Made by a program: the position numbers and the translations under genes
Shown: piece by piece, positions 23,011 to 34,423 of the stretch
Numbering within the stretch: position 1 is the stretch's first letter
Layout of the letters: every line of letters begins with the position of its first letter
Origin: Rostrohypoxylon terebratum
Lineage: Eukaryota > Ascomycota > Sordariomycetes > Xylariales > Hypoxylaceae
Direction: 5' to 3'
Length of the DNA: 64,000 nucleotides
NCBI GenBank assembly: GCA_022497145.1
Contig: MU385862.1
Span: forward strand, 521,732 to 585,731
Notes under the pieces: model-generated
Seen by the model: the letters and a program-made list of their open reading frames with translations, nothing else
The model's database searches: none
What the model was told of the DNA's origin: nothing

Positions 23011-23898
23011 ATGCAGATAATCGAATCTGAACAAGCCAATAATCATGTCAGCCTGCTCATTCTTGGAGCGGGTTGGACATCAACCTTTCTCATCCCGCTT
23101 TTGAACCGCGAAGGTATCAAATACGCGGCCACAACTACAAATGGCAGGGATGGGACAATCCCCTTCCGATTCGACCCGGAATCTGGCGATGCGGAACCCT
23201 TCATGAACCTGCCAAGTGCTGACACTGTGCTAATCACCTTTCCACTTCAAGGTCAGGGTCAATCAAAGCACCTAGTGCGTATGTACAATTCTACCCACAA
23301 AAAAACCAAAGATGAGAAACCGCACTTCATACAATTAGGTGCTACTAGTATCTGGAAGACGCCCACATGGCATAATGACAATTCTCCATATGATCATACC
23401 AACACCCGCGCCATTGCCGAGGATGAGCTCATAAAGTGTTCTCGAGGTGCCGTATTGAACCTCGCCGGTCTCTACGGAGGTGCTCGACAGCCACGCAACT
23501 GGGTGGATCGCGTGATTAAATCGAAGGAGGAATTAAAGAACAAAGGCGCGCTGCATGTAATTCATGGAGAAGACGTCGCTAGAGCTATCATCGCTCTTCA
23601 TCGGGATTTCACCCCAGGGAAGCGCTGGCTCCTTAGCGACATGCATGTTTATGATTGGTGGGACTTAACGCAGGACTGGGCAGTTCAGACGCTCCAGGGT
23701 GCTGAGAGTGGCGAATATGATGTTCCTGTCGATAAGATCGAGAGACAGAGGGCGCTGCAAACTTGGGTCGGCGAACTTATGGTAGAGGAAGGGGTACGAG
23801 CTCTCCCGAGGGACACTGCCTCCCTAGGTCGAACGTTAGATGGCAGGGGATTTTGGCAGAAAATGGGTATCTGGCCGACACACGGACGGATCAGATAA
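23011..23898 (+). CDS. NAD(P)-binding Rossmann-fold protein (YeeZ-like, extended SDR group)
   Basis: Single-exon 295-aa protein. The N-terminal LLILGAGWTSTFLIPLL is a glycine-rich dinucleotide-binding loop of the GxGWxxxF type seen in YeeZ-like, epimerase-related proteins. Further family-like stretches are DTVLITFPL in the fourth strand, HFIQLGATSIWKTP, and LNLAGLYGGARQPRNWVDRV in the middle, then HVIHGEDVARAIIALH near residue 185. The classical YxxxK catalytic pair is not visible, so an enzymatic reaction is unproven; it may bind a nucleotide without acting as a dehydrogenase. Start ATG at 23011 follows an A/C-rich leader. The promoter holds six TTAC(A/G)TAA octamers. The next gene is convergent, 111 bp away. 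Confidence 0.85.
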   Translation: MQIIESEQANNHVSLLILGAGWTSTFLIPLLNREGIKYAATTTNGRDGTIPFRFDPESGDAEPFMNLPSADTVLITFPLQGQGQSKHLVRMYNSTHKKTKDEKPHFIQLGATSIWKTPTWHNDNSPYDHTNTRAIAEDELIKCSRGAVLNLAGLYGGARQPRNWVDRVIKSKEELKNKGALHVIHGEDVARAIIALHRDFTPGKRWLLSDMHVYDWWDLTQDWAVQTLQGAESGEYDVPVDKIERQRALQTWVGELMVEEGVRALPRDTASLGRTLDGRGFWQKMGIWPTHGRIR

Positions 23899-24009
23899 GT
23901 GCTAGACTCTTGCAGGAAAACATGGATGTTGCGCGTATGTTGACGTGATTGCTAATTGTCCAACAACATTAGTCTATTAATATATATTAAGTCAACGTGA
24001 TCGACTCTA

Positions 24010-25013
24010 TCACAATGCCTTTTCCTTGTGGATTTCTATACCAGGAGGCGCACCGACGAGCGCCTTGCACTGGGCATAAATGACGAATTGCCCAGCTACC
24101 AAACCGCACGTCATCAAAACACGCGGGCCCAGGCCAGCTAGCAGAAGCCTTCGAGGACCAAACTCTCGCGCGAGCGAAAACATTCTACTCGTCACACCCT
24201 GATTCGGGTCACCCGCCCCCTTATTTATCGCCGATAATAACGTATCCGCTGGATGAGAAAGCACCGCCGCAGCGACACCAGCAACGATACCCGAACTTAA
24301 TTCCACGCCGGTCGATTGCAGTTGCGTCAATTTTGCTTTCCTCTCTGGACCCATCGTGCGATATATGACTTCTACAGCCGCCTCGTGAACAGAGAACTGT
24401 CCCACCGCGTAGGGCACCTGTTTAAACAGCAGCGGCACGAACCCCGAGTAGAAGCCCCGCAACCCCTCCTCCCTAGCAAGACGCATGAAGCCTGTCGTAA
24501 GACCGGAAGCAAAGCCACGCTGCGACACAAGACGGATACGAGTAGCTTCAAGAGGGCATAACGCAATATCAGCGAAGAATTCGGCTGTCGCACTAGCACC
24601 GAGATAAATAGCGGTACGTCGCTGCGTGGCCTTCTCTTGCGAACCTGTCAAGTCGATGAACTTTTTCTTGAAGAATTCATAACCGGCGAATTTTCCGCCT
24701 CCCTGCACGAGATATCCAACAGCTGTGGGGCCAAAACCCGTAAGCAGAGCCGAAGCGCCTTCCTTAGCTACTATTGATCGACCAGCCTTTATCATGTTGA
24801 GGCCTTTCATCGCATCATCTACTTGTATCCTCGTCTTGACAACGTCTATGGGGGTTGCCGCCTGTTTAGGTCAGGAATCAATCGTTTAGGATCGGTTGCT
24901 TCAAGTACCAATATACTTACACCATGAGTGAGAGTCGCCGCAAGTGCACCAGCTCCAAAGAATTTGACATAATCTCCACCTTGGAAGGTGGGCGTTATAC
25001 TCGGGGAACTCAT
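24010..25013 (-). CDS. Mitochondrial phosphate carrier (Mir1/Pic2 type)
   Basis: Inner-membrane solute carrier importing phosphate (or copper/phosphate for Pic2-type members). Two exons, 25013-24921 and 24861-24010, give 314 aa, the standard length. All three repeats of the carrier family are visible: PIDVVKTRIQ near residue 35, CPLEATRIRLV in the middle and SHPADTLLSAINK near residue 240. The first repeat's GGDYVKFFGAGALAATLTHG and the FGPTAVGYLVQGGGKFAGYEFFKK stretch are typical of phosphate carriers. The single 59-nt intron lies in repeat one, directly before the PxD motif. The gene is intact. Distinguishing Mir1 from Pic2 would need an alignment. Confidence 0.92.
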
Positions 25014-25983
25014 CGTGGAATTAAAATCTCTTGATAGGAATACACGGAACGAATTAAGAGGGAATTTCAGTAGAAAGGGGTCTGCGAAATTAATCTAGCC
25101 GGTTTTATGTTCACCATACAATCGTTGTCGATTACTCAGCGGCAGAATGACCAGAATGGAGGGAAATGAGCGTCAATCTTATTTGGCTAGGTAATTTCCT
25201 TTCTCAAAGACGCCAACATGAACGGTATTGCTGATATCGAATTATTCAAGTTCAATTAAGGTAAAATGGGCAGCTGGGTCAATTAATAAAAATGAAATCG
25301 ACGGTTCCGGCTTGGCCGGAGTTTGTGACGTCATGATCTCGTGAAACATCTCGGACTTGATCGGGGGAAGCGCGACTGATAAGCCGGTCCTTCCCCGGTG
25401 TCCATTCGGATTCTTCGGAAATTCATAAGCTATTAAGATCTTTCTTCCTAGCTTACATTATTACTTCAGTCGGCGCCCCTTGCCCTGCGTCGTCTTCTCT
25501 CAAATTCGCATGCCAGAGCACCTCAAGACTTGGTGCCCTTTATCTGCTGTGTAACTTGTGTTACCCCAGCCGCCCTCCAATGCCGCTACTATCTCAGCTC
25601 CAGCACCGTATAAGAGTGCGAGACGCAAAGAGACGTTCATTCCATCGTCGTCCGCGGTTGTACTGGGATCATAAGGACAGAATAGCATTGCGAAAGATAT
25701 TCGAATGATATGCCCTACGTCGCATGTGGCATGGAGATTGATGACAAAATACGACTGGTTCCCATCATTCAGCAAATTTGACGGCACCGCGCATGCAAAA
25801 ACCTCTAAGGCTCTATCACCATTTCTATCAGGTCAACCTCAATTGTCAATCACTAGTACCAATCCTGTCGCGGTTTGCGCGGTGCGTCGCGTTGCGTCAT
25901 GCTCTGAAATAAGTTCTGGGGTTGTGCGAAAAGTTTTTCTATCAATTTACTGATCAACAGAAAACGGACCCTGTTTGATTTGC
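25014..25983. other. Intergenic
   Basis: This 970-bp spacer contains the promoter of the carrier gene and the 3' flank of the oxygenase gene. A 95-codon minus-strand frame (25500-25787) has no family resemblance. Confidence 0.55.
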
Positions 25984-27063
25984 TTAAGCTTGAAGCAAGA
26001 ACTCTGGACTTTTTAAATCCACCCATCCTAGATTCGGTTCACTCTGCTTCCACCCCAATCTCTCCTGTACAATCTTGGGGTATTTTTTTACCTCCTCGAC
26101 CGGATAGGACAAGAAGCTGATCTCTTCTTGACGGTGAACGCCAGAACACGAGAACATAGCATAAACCGTACGACTCTCGGCTTCTGGATTGCTTGTTATC
26201 GGCTTTTCGTACGCGCCGCCGCCGTGGTACAAGCTGCCTAGCATGATAAAGGCCTGCCCTTTCTTTAGTTCCGCATCGATCACACCCTTTGCCCCGTCTG
26301 GCCCAAAGTCAGGCTTCTCATCTCCCCACAGGTGCGAGCCCGGGATGACTCTAGTCGCCCCGTTTTCCTTCACGGTATCGCACCCTGGAACGAACAGTCC
26401 TAGCAGCATATCACGGTTTCGGGTGTACTCGGTAGCTGGGGGGTGGCGTGCGTGGTGATTTTTATCATCGCGATGCAACCCTTGGGCCGGTGTCCCCGGC
26501 GGGATATCGAATGCGATTGAAATACTCAACAGAGGATGTGAGGTGTTCACCTGTGCCTTTTCGCCATACCATGTCGCTGTCTCAAGCGCGAGAAAATGCT
26601 CACACAGAGCCTGATAGAGTGGATCGGCGAAAAACTTATCCCGCACTGTGGGAGACCGCATCACTAGACGCGTGACAGTTCTCGTCTTTCCCCCAAGCGC
26701 TGCGCGTGTGCTCAATTAGCCGCCGGATCATTCGTAGAAAGGAGCCCTGCAGCCCTGCAGGGTGTGACGTGTGGCGTTGGATTGACTACAACCCAGCAAC
26801 CGTTCACATCACATAATCATAGACAATAGGGGGTAAATAGGGGTAGGTAGGGTGGGTATTAGAGATCACTTACCGCCAACTTTAGCCCCATGGTTGTTTT
26901 TCTGTTCTTCAATCCATGGTTTTACCTCAGCATTGGCCTGCTCAATAACTGCAACATCCGCGAAATCGTCAATTATGACACCACCATCTTGTTCCAGCGC
27001 CTGTATGAACTTCTCTGTGCCTTCACTCCGTCTCAAACACTGGATACGCTTTGGTGTCGCCAT
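25984..27063 (-). CDS. Phytanoyl-CoA dioxygenase (PhyH)-like Fe(II)/2-oxoglutarate oxygenase
   Basis: Non-haem iron oxygenase; the fungal branch includes enzymes that modify alkaloids and meroterpenoids, such as the FtmOx1 type. Exons 27063-26874 and 26699-25984 give 301 aa. Metal ligands are visible: H139 and D141 in LHRDDKNHHARH and H222 in GSLYHGGGAYEK; R240 in ESRTVYAMF is the expected 2-oxoglutarate anchor. ENGATRVIPGSHLWGD and the C-terminal GWKQSEPNLGWVD are also family-like. The intron (174 nt) was placed by requiring frame: the codon series upstream of the second exon has a stop, and the GCGCAG acceptor restores the frame. It contains a CCCTGCAG direct repeat. The substrate is unknown. 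Confidence 0.88.
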
Positions 27064-27499
27064 TTTTGGTGTAGTTTTGGGATGGGACGAAACGTTATGC
27101 TAACAGGAACTCTCTGATTAACAGTTGTTTATAAACGTACATAGATATATGGACTCTAAATCCCGATAATGTAGTGGGGTTTGAGGGGAGGATCAGGTTA
27201 ATCCGCATCGGTAGATTCCGATTCTGATTATTATGAGGAGGATATATCCGAAAGTATACCGAGAACTAGCCCCAATCTTCCCTACCTACTAGGTAGTATA
27301 TCACCAGCTTTCTAGAATCTAAATACGTAGGTATGTAAGTATGGGATTCTCCGCGGATTTGGAACGTTAAGCCAGCTAAAAAGTCCATCCTAACCCAGCA
27401 CAGAACATCCCCCTCTCTCTTATCAATCGGTCCAGCGCGCCCATATCGTTCGTTACGTTATTTGTATTCTCCTTGCAGTATAGCATCTCGATTGAGCCA
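27064..27499. other. Intergenic
   Basis: Contains the putative promoter of the oxygenase gene and a CTACCTACTAGGTAG palindrome near 27282-27297. No gene seen. Confidence 0.55.
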
Positions 27500-27817
27500 C
27501 TACCTATTTATTGTATTTTTCGGTATTTTAAAAAATTCAGCGGCTTCGGAATAAGTAGGTCGGCGAAAACCTGGCTCTAGCTCGTTTAAACCTTCGTCAG
27601 GTATAGAGTGTTTGGGCCGGATGAATCCAGGTCCTCGGGTCGATGGTTGTAAGGGTATTCTGATATTTGCGAGCCAGACTAATACCTCGATCTTCTTTCT
27701 ATTGGAATTGCGAGGCTTCGAAACGGTATAAGGTTGAGCTCTTCGGGCCGGTCGTTTGTCGGTTGTTTCAACCTTTTGCCCTGACTTTTTGGGATTGGGC
27801 GCTGGTTGGTCATCCAT
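27500..27817 (-). pseudogene. N-terminal fragment of a transposase/HTH-type DNA-binding protein
   Basis: Starts at the ATG at 27817 and runs about 105 codons. A basic, disordered leader is followed by NRKKIEVLVWLANIRIPLQP and PTYSEAAEFFKIPKNTINR. This order (KKxEVLxWL, IP, then TxxEAxxxxxIPxxTIxRWW) is what I recall from HTH modules in fungal transposase-related proteins. The frame stops with TAG exactly where the conserved tryptophans should be; the next codons read WLNRDAIL, so the TAG probably replaced TGG. A second stop follows soon and no catalytic domain is seen. It is most likely a dead transposon fragment. Terminal inverted repeats were not found. Confidence 0.5.
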
Positions 27818-28639
27818 TGTGTTGCGATTGCAAAGATTGTAAAAAGGGTGTAAGGTGTAAAGGTGAAGGTATTCGGAATTGTAGACCGCTAATTGCGCTA
27901 AATTTTTCACACCTACTTCTTATCTGGGCCGCAAGAGCCGTAAATTTATACTAACCACATACGATAGAGCTTAGCTGCGATTAGCTTAGCTCATAGAAAT
28001 GATTACCGCCAAGATCCCAAAAGTCTTAGGAAATGCGGTATTATTATAATTTACTATGTATTCATCACATTGTCATTTCCAAAAACATTAGGTACGTTTC
28101 GTACTATTGATATTTCTATTTCCCAGTTTCTACCATTTGGCGGTGGCCCCGCAGGTTCCATGATTTGGACTGTGCTACTAGAACACTAGAACACAGTAAT
28201 ATTCTATTTTCAACTTTGGCAGTCGACAAAGAATAAATCTTAAAATGACTTTATGAAAACAATATTTTCACGATCAACAGATACCTTCCATCTCATCGTT
28301 GAATGGCTAATGAATCACCATCGATGTTGCGATGTGTACCCAAACACCAAACAACTAAGGCAGGGCTTAATAGCAGCTGTCCCCAGTTGCTAGGCGTCAA
28401 GTTAGGGTCACCCGACGCTCACAGTTCCAGTTCCAGTTCCAGTTCCAGTGCCCACTGCATGCTGACAACAATTCCTCTATTACATAGGACCTAGGACCTA
28501 GGACATAGGTATTCTTCAATTTTTAGATGAATCCTTTCGCTTTCTCATTCTCGTGATCTGTCAAATATTCTCAGTGAAAGACTGGATAGGTATATTCATG
28601 AAAGGTTCCTGGAATATTCTTAATCTTTCTTAAGCCCCA
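27818..28639. other. Intergenic with CAGTTC hexamer repeat and palindromic motif
   Basis: Contains about four and a half CAGTTC units at 28422-28448 and TAGGACCTAGGACCTAGGAC-type sequence near 28485-28505, just upstream of the F-box gene. No gene. Confidence 0.6.
28422..28448. repeat. CAGTTC hexamer microsatellite
   Basis: Four and a half perfect units in non-coding DNA. Confidence 0.85.
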
Positions 28640-30109
28640 ATGGAGAAGAAAACGATTGCTTGGGCTTCATCGAAGCCTAACCGCCAACTGCATCTTGGCC
28701 CATCGGTTAGGGGCACTCTGGAGATTGTGGATTCGCCAATTCATGATGGCAGCAAAGCGCTTCACGATAGTCCTTTCGACAAGTTACCAGATGAATTGGT
28801 TCAGGTCATTTTAGAGGTCGCATTCCCATCGCCCGAGGTCACAGACTATCGTAGCGCCTATGCGGTCACCCTGAGCTGCCGCCGCCTCCACCGCCTGGTA
28901 ACTCCTCTCATCTATCACCGGATCGACTATCAATTGCCATTCTCAAAGCTTACCAATAAGTTGATGCGCATGAGTCAATCGAGTCAACTGAATTGTCGAG
29001 AATTGCACATCGAGTGCTCGGATATGTACGGTACGATGAGTGACGAGGACTGGGTAACCACCACCGCCTTTTTGACAAAATTCTCCAAAACCCGAAGTTT
29101 GATCATCCATGGAGGCTTTACAAGGCATGGAACCGAGCTATGGCCTTTGATTTGCAAGCTACTGGCAAGCATGCCGTCTCTCCAGCACTTGACTCTCAAC
29201 AGGCAGTATTGGGGCCTCTTACTCCCGAGTGTTAAGAAGTATATCCAGAGCTTGTCACTAAAGAGCTTGAAGATCCACGGTGTATCAAAGTCGAGAGAGC
29301 GACCGAGAGGTCTCTATGGACCAACATCTTTTTCCGATCTTGAATTGTCGGACTACGAGGAGAACGCCGAAGCTACTCGCGCGTTGATTCGGTGGCCAAG
29401 AAAGCTTACGCGCTTCCACTTCGAGAGCTCTTACAACAACCACCATTATATGGATTTAACCATGTTTGGCCTATGGCTGTCGGTTCATAAGGAGGTCCTT
29501 CAGGAAATATCCATAGGTTATCTGTCGAGCGGAAGTAAGGGGAAAATGATCGACCTATCCCAATTCACCGCCCTCAAGTCCCTCACCCTGTCCAGATACT
29601 TGTTCTCCGATGATCTCAAATATTACATCGAAGACGCGGCACTTGTGCTTGCCCCAAATCTAGAGACCTTCACTTGGAGTTTCAGTGTCTATGACCAGCA
29701 CTGCGAATCGTGGGACGCTATCGGCGAGGCGGAAGAATCGTGGCTGCAGCAATTTGCTCGGATAGCAGCATCGACACGTCCTTCGCTTAAGAGAATCCAT
29801 ATCATCTTTGACCCCGATTATTGGGGATATAGAATAGAAGATGGATATCCATGGGACCGACTAGACAGGGTGAAGGATTCTTGTCGGCAACTCAACATTG
29901 AGCTGACCTATACCAAACCAGCCCTTACTAAGAAGGAATGGTTAGACCATGTCACAGAGATACAAATGACAAGCGAGCTGCGCATCGGGGAACAGAGAGG
30001 GGGAAATGAAGAGGGAATACAGCCAAACGAACCTGAGAAAACTTTGGAAGGGCGAGATATTAGGGATTATTTCGCTGCAATTCGGGGGACGCAACTCCGT
30101 GATGTTTGA
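28640..30109 (+). CDS. F-box-like domain protein (489 aa)
   Basis: Single-exon gene. An F-box-like motif spans about residues 46-92: FDKLPDELVQVILEVAF, then a SCRRLHRLVTPLIYH stretch, the usual two halves. The rest has leucine-rich character (SLQHLTLNR, LKSLTLS, LETFTWSF), suggesting degenerate LRRs for substrate recognition in an SCF ubiquitin ligase. The C-terminal 60 residues are charged. Such F-box proteins are numerous and poorly conserved in filamentous fungi, and no particular substrate can be named. Start ATG at 28640. It is intact, and divergent from nothing close: the next gene on the minus strand ends 530 bp downstream. Confidence 0.8.
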   Translation: MEKKTIAWASSKPNRQLHLGPSVRGTLEIVDSPIHDGSKALHDSPFDKLPDELVQVILEVAFPSPEVTDYRSAYAVTLSCRRLHRLVTPLIYHRIDYQLPFSKLTNKLMRMSQSSQLNCRELHIECSDMYGTMSDEDWVTTTAFLTKFSKTRSLIIHGGFTRHGTELWPLICKLLASMPSLQHLTLNRQYWGLLLPSVKKYIQSLSLKSLKIHGVSKSRERPRGLYGPTSFSDLELSDYEENAEATRALIRWPRKLTRFHFESSYNNHHYMDLTMFGLWLSVHKEVLQEISIGYLSSGSKGKMIDLSQFTALKSLTLSRYLFSDDLKYYIEDAALVLAPNLETFTWSFSVYDQHCESWDAIGEAEESWLQQFARIAASTRPSLKRIHIIFDPDYWGYRIEDGYPWDRLDRVKDSCRQLNIELTYTKPALTKKEWLDHVTEIQMTSELRIGEQRGGNEEGIQPNEPEKTLEGRDIRDYFAAIRGTQLRDV

Positions 30110-30640
30110 TTGACTAGAGGCCCTGTAAGTGTTGCAACGATCGAGACCTTGTTTGGGGTACGACAACATAAGTCTATCAAAAAGAGTACAATAAACCTAA
30201 CACTTTCATTCTGAAAAAGTGATATGTACAAGGTCCTAACTAAGCCTGGTCATATGAAGTCCCAAACGCGCCACCCATCTTAGAGACTTGGTTCCACCAA
30301 TTGACCCTGATGTTGATCATGAAATCGAACTAGCTAATGCTAGCCCCTAGAAATCCGTCCAGTTGATAACAGCGAATAAAACCGCACTCCAATGAGTCAA
30401 TCGAGCTCAAGTATTATGAGACCATCAACTTGACGAAAGAAAAAGAAAAACAGCCAGGAAGATAGAACAACGAAGAGAAATGAAATGGAATAGAAATAGA
30501 AAAAGTCAAGGAAACAAGTATGATCAACGCCCAATATGTTGGCGCCAAAGATCCACCAAAGCTTTGCACATTCTGTACACCTCACCAAGGAGGTTCTCGA
30601 TCAATCTTCGCATCACCCGCACCCTCGATGAACAGCCCGC
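30110..30640. other. Convergent spacer
   Basis: AT-rich 3' flank of two converging genes. A GTGAGA at the end of the protease-like gene could be a donor leading to a further small exon here; I have no support for one. Confidence 0.5.
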
Positions 30641-32363
30641 TCACTTTCTCACCCGTTGTCGAAACGCCTGGAGCGCCTTCGTGGTATCATACTTTTTATC
30701 CAGCAGGATGATATGATACTCCAGCACAGACAATGTTCTCAGAGGCATCTTTCTTACTTCGAGGATGAAGTCCGCGAGCTTGTCATGATACTCTTGTCTG
30801 ATGGCATTTCGCTCCACCTCCTTAAGCACAGAGAGCCGTTCGGGGTTCACAGGAGGTCGCATGAGATGATGGGTACGGCGACGAGAAGGTTCTGGAGCGG
30901 AATTGAAAGAAGGAGATTCTATGGAAGCGAGAGGGGGAGTTGGAACCCGAGGAGAGGGGCGATCAGACGGGTGCATAGGAGCGGGAACGGGTGGCAGAGG
31001 TTTCTGGGCCACACTATTACCGGGAGCGGGAGTTCCAATCCGAGGGGGGAGGCGAGCAGACCGGTGCTTACGAGCGGAAGGAGAAGCTCGAGCCCAAGGG
31101 GGGAAACGGGAAAGTTGGCGAATAGGAGCGGGCGCGGGCGGGAGAGGCTTTGTGACCGTACTATATCAATAAAAGTTAGTGACTGCTTGCGTAGAGAGGG
31201 GACTAATTCATTGGATGCCCGTATTTGGAGTGGTAACCCCTAAGCGAGAAAGGTGATTCCGGAAAGAGTGAAAAAAATGGATGTTACATACGAGGTGGAT
31301 GCCTTAGCTAAAAGCTCTTGTCTAGCTAGATAAGCTAATTCCATTGACTCTGTTTCCTCAACTATTCTGTATCGAGGGGCTCCTGTAACCGGCTCTTCAC
31401 GGAACAGCTGCTGTTCTTCATGAACCGGCGACTGTGTCTCTTTGACACCTCGCCACTGTGAGAGAAATTAGCAATCATCATTTGAGGGATAAGGAACACA
31501 GCAAAGAAAGATAACAGAAGTGTACGTACCGAAACGGCAGCCCAGATAGACCAATTTTTCATGACTGCTCTTTCTCTAGCCACGGGTTGATTTGTGCTGA
31601 AGTACTCGTCGTACAGCTCGGAGGTAGTCCAGTCCAATTTGCCTTCACGCGCCCACGCTCTGGCGGATTCCAGCGCTATCCAACCACAGCTGTATAATTG
31701 GTGTTGGTGAGGGAATACCTGTGGCTCGATCTCGATACCCTTAACATTGATCTCATTCATCTCCAAAAACGAACGGAGATTTTTCTCAAGATTCTGCTCC
31801 CTTCGCTGTTGATACGGGCGATATCCATCCTATGACATCGCTCGTCCCGTCGAGGGACAGAATATGAGAAGTGACCAATGTAAGAGCCGACCTCCGTGAA
31901 CAGGAAACACGATGTACATGTGCTCGGCAACGCCTTTGCGGTCCTTGAGGCACATTTTGCGGGGTGTGTATAGAGCTGGATCGTCGTCGGAAAGAAGGTC
32001 ACCTACAGGAACCCATGAGTCGGACCCGGCAGTGGCCATGCGCAAACCAACTTCGATTTCATCACTTCGCAAGCAAAGATCTTCTATTCGAACATCTTGG
32101 CCTGATTTTGTATTAGCCATGGCGCGTCGGGACACCTCGGCTAGATTGAACTTGTACGCCGTTTCGAATAGGTGTTGTCGATTGTGGAAATGAAAGCCCG
32201 CCTCGGTGAACTCGGCCTTCCATTTTTCGAACCACCCGTCGAAACCGCCGGCTCGCTTGGTGTATCTTGGTGGCAATTGGCCAGCATATCTGAGGTCTGC
32301 TAAGTACGGCTGATTGGTGTCCGTAACGAGAACTGGGCGTGCTTTCTCAATGAGGTCGTCCAT
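30641..32363 (-). pseudogene. Ulp1/C48-type cysteine protease-like gene with in-frame TAG
   Basis: Three exons, 32363-31530, 31455-31292 and 31160-30641, join to a 505-codon frame interrupted by one TAG (31830-31832, codon 178). Protease features flank the stop: H162 in HWSLLIFCP, D179 directly after the stop, Q220 and C226 in HQHQLYSCGWIALE. The spacings H-D = 17 and Q-C = 6 are the same as in yeast Ulp1 (His514, Asp531, Gln574, Cys580, from memory), which argues that the frame once ran through. An upstream stretch RSDEIEVGLRM resembles the entry to C48 domains. The third exon encodes a proline-rich linker with KPLPPVPAP-like repeats and a charged helix. Introns of 72 or 81 nt could skip the stop, but only with weak donors and only by removing the His. 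A nonsense mutation is the simplest view. A SUMO-protease role is inference. Confidence 0.6.
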
Positions 32364-34423
32364 CTTGATGTTGCGTTCTGGATTGCGACAGTATTGATGC
32401 GCGGGGGAGGAGGGAAACGAAGATGGAGATAGGGATTGAAGAGTGCTGAAATGGATGACGAAATGGTTCACGATGATAGGATCCCGATTCCGTGTCAGCG
32501 GTACGAACCTAGTGTATGTTGTGAAACGTAGGATATGCACAGTTCAGCTTGCCAAGTATTAATTAAAAAAAGTAAGAATTATGACGGGAAGCTTAATTGT
32601 AGGGCTGATTGCATGCGACTGTTGATTGGATGCAAAAGGCTGATCGACGCGGGGGTAATGACCCACTTCATTGGTAGGTTGCGGCACCTAAAGGGAGGCC
32701 CCCACATGTACTATACCATGTACTCTACTTCGTACCATGGATCATATAAGGTACACGTACGTGTACTTAGTCTTCATGTGGTATGTAAGTATTTGGTAGG
32801 TATAGAACACCACAACGTCATCGGGCAATTCCCAAAGTGGACGTAAATGAATCCCTTAATCGCGTTGTATTTCGACTTAATTAATGTACACTAAGGACAG
32901 GGAGCCTAATTGTTAATATAACGTCGATCGTAGTAGTATTTATTAATGTCTCATCATTCATGTATGACAAGAACAACAAGAATATAATTGTTAAAGGGAT
33001 TGCACTGGCACCTCCATTTCCATTGTGGAGGTGGGATCTTAAATATTATTGGAAGATTTCCTCCATAAATTAGTGTATGAACATCAACCCCTGGAACTAA
33101 AGGTCAGTCGCTGGCGGACTATCAACATGGCCCGCTATATCCAGAAATATACAACATTTCGCGGTGATGTCACAATCAGTTAACCTTTATCAACGCGAAG
33201 AAGACGTGTTTGAATCTGTTTATAAGTTCATTGACTAATACGGTTCCAGATCTGCAGCACATAAAGCTTGGCCAAATTAGCGGGTAGAATTGAGCTGTTA
33301 ATATAGCTGTTCAGCAAGTCATTCTGCATGATGTTCAACCAAGAAATCACTGAAAATCCCCACCCACCCAAAATACATTTTCCCATTACACCATCATTTT
33401 TCTCGAAGATATTCGTATGAACAGTCGTTGAGCCGGCAGCCGGCAGATAAGTATTAAAGCCTAACTTTCTTTAACTTGGAACTCGACAATAAGCCTCCGC
33501 AGATACGACAGGCAGGCACATTGTACCCTTGTAGAGCCAACCAAGACATACAGAAGAACCATGTCGTTGGTGATTGACTTGGCGAGGAGGAACGACGCTT
33601 GGGAGCCAGTCGCGTTGTTGCCATTGCTAGCGTACCCACAACCTATTTACATGAGTGGCGATGTGTTCAGAGGCAGCATGGAAAATGGCCTCTTTAATAT
33701 GGATATTGTTATCCCAGAAAATAGACAATTAGATAACATTATGGGTCTCGATGCCTAGAGGTGAGAAAACAACTAGGCAACCAGGGCCAAGGGATCACCG
33801 AGGCATTCCGAATCACGGCGAACCCTTTCGGCGCCTAAACAACCTGTAAGGTGACCATGTGGGTAGAGGTTTCGACGCTATAGAATCCGGCCCTTTAATA
33901 TCGTTCAATTCTTATCCAACCACGACCACCTGACCCATACGACGCAGCCGTCATAGCAGGATGACTGAGCAAGTCCCGGAGCTGCAGTAGTTGACAGCTA
34001 GGATATCCCTTGACTTCACCTCCGATGTTACAATCGGTAAGCTCATATCAAGGTGTGACGAGGTGTGATGTGTCGTTAAGATAGTAATATTTGAACCGCC
34101 AAGTTGAATTCACTTGTCTCCGAGACCCAGAATAATGGCTCTATCCCCACTGTTGGGCGTTAATACATGTTGAAGAATGTGGAAATGGTTTCCCGCATAA
34201 CGGGAATATGCATCGACAGTCAACTCGTCGGCGCCGCTTGGAATAATGACCGATCCTCTAAGCGACTTACGACACCTCGGGATGATTTTGCCACGGACTT
34301 CTCGAGTACAAATGGCATGTCTTCTGCCTGCACTCAGAGTTGAAACAGGTATCGAATTATTCTGCAAAGCTTGATTTCGTACAGCTGCAGTGTAGTATCC
34401 TATTGCAACTCCATATCATCACA
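32364..34423. other. Intergenic, 2.1 kb
   Basis: AT-rich. Frames at 33561-33758 (plus) and 34110-34367 (minus) have no support. It should hold the terpene cyclase promoter; no recognised regulatory site. Confidence 0.55.
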
